In this document: positions 42,430 through 44,586 of the stretch, in pieces | Position numbering within the stretch: the stretch's first letter is position 1 | Layout of the letters: each line of letters starts with the position of its first letter | The notes under the pieces: generated by a model | Seen by the model: only the letters and a program-made list of their open reading frames with translations | What the model was told of the DNA's origin: nothing | Database searches by the model: none | Source: JBMOGA01 sp049318625 | GTDB taxonomy: Bacteria; Pseudomonadota; Alphaproteobacteria; Rhizobiales; Hyphomicrobiaceae | Reading direction: 5' to 3' | Assembly: GCA_049318625.1 (NCBI GenBank) | Contig: JBMOGA010000032.1 | Coordinates: 1 to 44,586, forward strand | Length of the DNA: 44,586 nt | Translations under genes and position numbers: made by a program

Positions 42430-43371
42430 TCAGCGCTTCAGGAAATTGTGCACCGCCGCCACCACGGCGCGCGGGTTCTGCTCCATCGGCAGATGCTGGC
42501 ACTTGTCGAGGACGGCCAGCCGCGCCCGCGGCAGATACTTCGAGAGGGCTATGGCCGTCGAGATCGGCACCGTCGGGTCGTCCTTGCAACCGGCCGCCAG
42601 AACGGGTTGGTGGATCGTCTTGTAGGCCTTGAGGATCGGCCGGGGATCGGCTGGCGCGATCTGACGGGCCGACTGGATGATGCCGTGCGCACCGCCAACG
42701 CTGCGCAACGGGTCGGCATAGAACGAGATGTCGGTGTCGCTGATGTGATCCATGCGCTGCGCGCCACCACCGAGCAGCCCGACCCGGGCGGTTGCTTCCG
42801 CCGGCACCAGCGACAGCACCACGTACGGCACGACCGGCAGCTTCATGAACTCGACCGCCTCGGTCGAAGGCTGTGGCAGTGCCGGGGCGTTGAACAGCAG
42901 CACGTGAGAGACGCGGCCGGCATCCCCGCGGTTGGCCTCGATCGTTGCCAGCAGGGCCACCAGCCCGCCGAGCGAGTGGCCAGCGAGAGCGGCACCGCGC
43001 ACGTCGAGGGCGCGCAGCGCGGCCAGGACGACGCTGGCATGGTCGGCTGGGGCATAGCGGTCGTGCATCGGCTTGTCCGACCGGCCGAAGCCCATGAGGT
43101 CGAGTGTAATGACGCGAAACGACTTGGCGAGTGTCGGCACAACCTGACGCCACGCATAGCCCGACCCGCCAAGACCGTGCAGCAGCACCAGCGGCCGACC
43201 GCGCCCGGCCTCCTCGACGTAAAGCTTGAGCGCGGGCAAACCTTCCGGGTTGACCTGGACATAGCGCGACGTGACGGCCCCAGGCTGCGCGCCGGCCGGG
43301 CGGACGGACAGCACCAGCCCGACACCGGCCAGCACCATCACGGCCAACATGGCGTACCAACCCCGGTTCAT
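42430..43371 (-). CDS. Exported or membrane-anchored alpha/beta hydrolase
   Basis: Serine hydrolase of the alpha/beta fold, 313 aa from ATG 43371 (MNRGWYAMLAVMVLAG), which has GGGGAGGG about 11 nt upstream. An N-terminal hydrophobic segment ending RPAGA-Q is either a signal peptide or an anchor. The oxyanion segment is VLLHGLGGSGYAW, the nucleophile elbow LAGHSLGGLVAL, the acid probably lies in GCKDDPTVP and the histidine in DKCQHLPMEQN. The substrate is unknown. It is divergent from the 74-aa SOS-box gene. Confidence 0.9.
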   Translation of the reverse strand: MNRGWYAMLAVMVLAGVGLVLSVRPAGAQPGAVTSRYVQVNPEGLPALKLYVEEAGRGRPLVLLHGLGGSGYAWRQVVPTLAKSFRVITLDLMGFGRSDKPMHDRYAPADHASVVLAALRALDVRGAALAGHSLGGLVALLATIEANRGDAGRVSHVLLFNAPALPQPSTEAVEFMKLPVVPYVVLSLVPAEATARVGLLGGGAQRMDHISDTDISFYADPLRSVGGAHGIIQSARQIAPADPRPILKAYKTIHQPVLAAGCKDDPTVPISTAIALSKYLPRARLAVLDKCQHLPMEQNPRAVVAAVHNFLKR

Positions 43372-43476
43372 GAATTCGATGCCCTCCCCGCGTGTGGCTC
43401 CATCATGCCGGAGCAACGTTTGCATGTGGCTAACGGCCTCCGCCGCCCTCGGGGGCTCCTCGGAGCAGCCTGTAGT

Positions 43477-43491
43477 GTTCTATTTTTGTTC
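43477..43491 (+). promoter_or_regulatory. LexA (SOS) box of the alphaproteobacterial type
   Basis: GTTCTATTTTTGTTC is an exact GTTC-N7-GTTC direct repeat, with the T-rich centre common in alphaproteobacterial LexA sites. It lies 20 bp before the ATG of the 74-aa gene and in the divergent gap to the hydrolase, so it probably represses the small gene until DNA damage. It is in a stretch of unusually low GC for this window. Confidence 0.75.
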
Positions 43492-43511
43492 CGATTGTGT
43501 TAAGTCGTGCG

Positions 43512-43736
43512 ATGCCCAATTCCGACGAGCCATTCGATCGAGATCCCGAGCTGGCGCGTGACATCGCCTATGCGCTCGCGCGCTCGCCCTACAAGGCCAA
43601 AGGCCAGCCGATCGAGACGTTGCGCCTAGTCGCCGATGGGGTCGTGGCCCATTTGCGGCGGGCCGGCTGGCGCATCGAACTCGGGCCACCCGTCGCGCCG
43701 CACGGACCCAGCAGCGGGCCTGAGATTCGCGGTTAG
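43512..43736 (+). CDS. Small soluble protein behind an SOS box, 74 aa
   Basis: The frame from ATG 43512 (MPNSDEPFDRDPELARDIAY) has an amphipathic helix, the segment SPYKAKGQPIETLRLVADGV and a second helix with AHLRRAGWRIELG, then a Pro/Gly tail. No membrane helix and no family is recognised. Codon use suits a real gene, and the LexA-type box 20 bp upstream places it in the likely SOS regulon. The small acidic-basic helical form could fit a checkpoint or DNA-binding accessory protein, but this is guesswork. The stop is followed by about 200 bp without a gene. Confidence 0.65.
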   Translation: MPNSDEPFDRDPELARDIAYALARSPYKAKGQPIETLRLVADGVVAHLRRAGWRIELGPPVAPHGPSSGPEIRG

Positions 43737-43943
43737 CCGGCCCACGCGACGACGGGCTCGGTGGCCTCGTGACGACGAGCACGAGCTTCGGAGCGAAGAG
43801 GGTGCAACTCCGGAGCAGCCAGCAGTCCGGCGCGCCTTGCCGCGTCCAGAACGGCTGATGGCGTCCCCGGAGGGTTCAGGCTTCCTGCCGCCGGGCGATC
43901 GAGGGGCGCGGACATCGTCGCGCCACCCCGCAGGTTTGCTGGT

Positions 43944-44586
43944 CTACTGACATTTCCCGTTCGTGAACTTCTGCCCGGCCGGGCAATTCTGGGACGGCGG
44001 GCTGCAGACACCATTGACCAGCTGCATTGGCTGTTTGCAGACACAGCCGGTCGACACGTTCTGGCCGGCCTTGCAGGCGACCGGGTTGGTGGTCGGCTTG
44101 ATCACGGTCTGGGTCGTGCAGATCTTGCCGATGAGCTGCATGGGCTGTTTGCAGACACATCCGGTCGCCACGCTCTGGCCGACGTTGCAGGCGACCGGGT
44201 TGGTGGTCGGCTTGATCACGGTCTGGGTGGTGCAGGTTTGGCCGATGAGCTGCATGGGCTGTTTGCAGACACATCCGGTCGCCACGCTCTGGCCGACCTT
44301 GCAGGCGACCGGGTTTGTGGTCGGCTTGATCACGGTCTGAGTGGTGCAGGTTTGGCCGATGAGCTGCATGGGCTCCTTGCAGACACAGCCGGTCGCCACG
44401 CTCTGGCCGACCTTGCAGGCGACCGGGTTTGTGGTCGGCTTGATCACGGTCTGAGTGGTGCAGGTTTGGCCGATGAGCTGCATCGGCTCTTTGCAGACAC
44501 AGCCGGTCGCCACGCTCTGGCCGACCTTGCATGGCCTGCTCCCCTGATCCGAGGCCAAGCTTGAGTTTCGAATCCGGCTATTTCCA
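43944..44586 (-). CDS. Cys-rich 38-residue tandem-repeat protein (5' end outside window)
   Basis: The frame is open from the right edge to the stop at 43944; a TTG at 44558 is the only internal candidate for an early start, and the frame continues upstream of it. The protein is almost entirely a 38-aa repeat: CKVGQSVATGCVCKEPMQLI, then a Gln/Thr/Val/Lys stretch ending in NPVA. Each unit has four Cys (1, 11, 13, 24). It ends with a degenerate unit (CPAGQKFTNGKCQ). The repeat pattern suggests an extracytoplasmic, disulfide-stabilised surface protein, but no signal peptide is in the window. Function unknown. Confidence 0.75.
   Translation of the reverse strand, partial: GNSRIRNSSLASDQGSRPCKVGQSVATGCVCKEPMQLIGQTCTTQTVIKPTTNPVACKVGQSVATGCVCKEPMQLIGQTCTTQTVIKPTTNPVACKVGQSVATGCVCKQPMQLIGQTCTTQTVIKPTTNPVACNVGQSVATGCVCKQPMQLIGKICTTQTVIKPTTNPVACKAGQNVSTGCVCKQPMQLVNGVCSPPSQNCPAGQKFTNGKCQ
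44030..44545. repeat. 114-bp tandem repeat within the Cys-rich gene
   Basis: Copies of the CGCTCTGGCC segment occur at 44171, 44285, 44399 and 44513, exactly 114 bp apart, and a degenerate copy (CGTTCTGGCC) lies at 44057. Adjacent units differ by only a few bases, which suggests recent duplication or ongoing homogenisation. The repeat encodes 38 residues. Confidence 0.9.

Noticed and set aside
43990..44545. CRISPR array
   Set aside because: The repeat is long (114 bp), continuous and coding, with no unique spacers and no cas gene.

Overview
The window is 44.6 kb of GC-rich, densely packed bacterial chromosome. Several features point to an alphaproteobacterium, most likely Hyphomicrobiales/Rhizobiales (inference). 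These are the ppx-ppk-hdaA-perM-pgsA-like-DUF2066 // purM-purN block, a DUF2852 protein, a direct-repeat SOS box of the alphaproteobacterial type (GTTC-N7-GTTC), and a Leu-tRNA and RNase P RNA of ordinary bacterial form. I see no transposase, integrase, phage structural gene, CRISPR array or plasmid replication gene. Both ends of the window lie in or beside tandem-repeat sequence: an 87-bp unit on the left and a 114-bp unit on the right.

Layout. 1-2.2 kb: tail of a 29-residue-repeat open frame (doubtful gene), then a SulP anion permease with a STAS domain. 2.2-8.1 kb (minus): an unknown 200-aa protein, a large four-helix membrane protein of unknown function, and a divergent class A penicillin-binding protein. 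8.3-10.2 kb: bluB (lower ligand of B12) and moeA (molybdenum cofactor). 10.2-10.5 kb: a regulatory-looking gap with a 24-bp inverted repeat, DnaA-box-like sites and a possible 30-aa membrane peptide. 10.5-15.2 kb (minus): a two-gene unit coding for a putative winged-helix protein and an 1119-aa protein with two different P-loop ATPase modules (AAA/STAND-like, then HerA/FtsK-like). This is the best candidate for an undescribed system. 15.4-19 kb: a CAP-domain lipoprotein, a small unknown protein, a D,D-carboxypeptidase, tRNA-Leu(CAA) and a DnaJ/CbpA-type co-chaperone. 19-26.5 kb (minus): exopolyphosphatase and polyphosphate kinase (coupled by a 4-bp overlap), HdaA, a PerM/AI-2E-type permease (also overlapping), a CDP-alcohol phosphatidyltransferase and a DUF2066 protein. 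26.7-28.6 kb: purM and purN.

28.6-31.3 kb: a cytochrome P450 behind an FNR/FixK-type box, a TetR regulator, and a DUF2852 membrane protein whose leader holds a perfect 10-bp-arm operator-like palindrome. 31.4-38.7 kb: a catabolic cassette. A MarR-type regulator and a complete TRAP transporter (dctQ, dctM, dctP) run leftward, and a fused HyuA-HyuB 5-oxoprolinase/hydantoinase runs rightward. A 25-bp inverted repeat lies in the shared promoter region and is the likely MarR operator. 38.7-41.1 kb: a tightly overlapping trio of TerB-DnaJ protein, AmiD-type amidase and EamA exporter, followed by rnpB. 41.8-44.6 kb: a NIPSNAP protein, an alpha/beta hydrolase, a 74-aa protein directly behind an SOS box, and the C-terminal part of a Cys-rich 38-aa tandem-repeat protein that runs off the right edge.

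Product names rest on recognisable motifs and translated sequence. No database search was possible, so family-level names are firmer than substrate-level ones.
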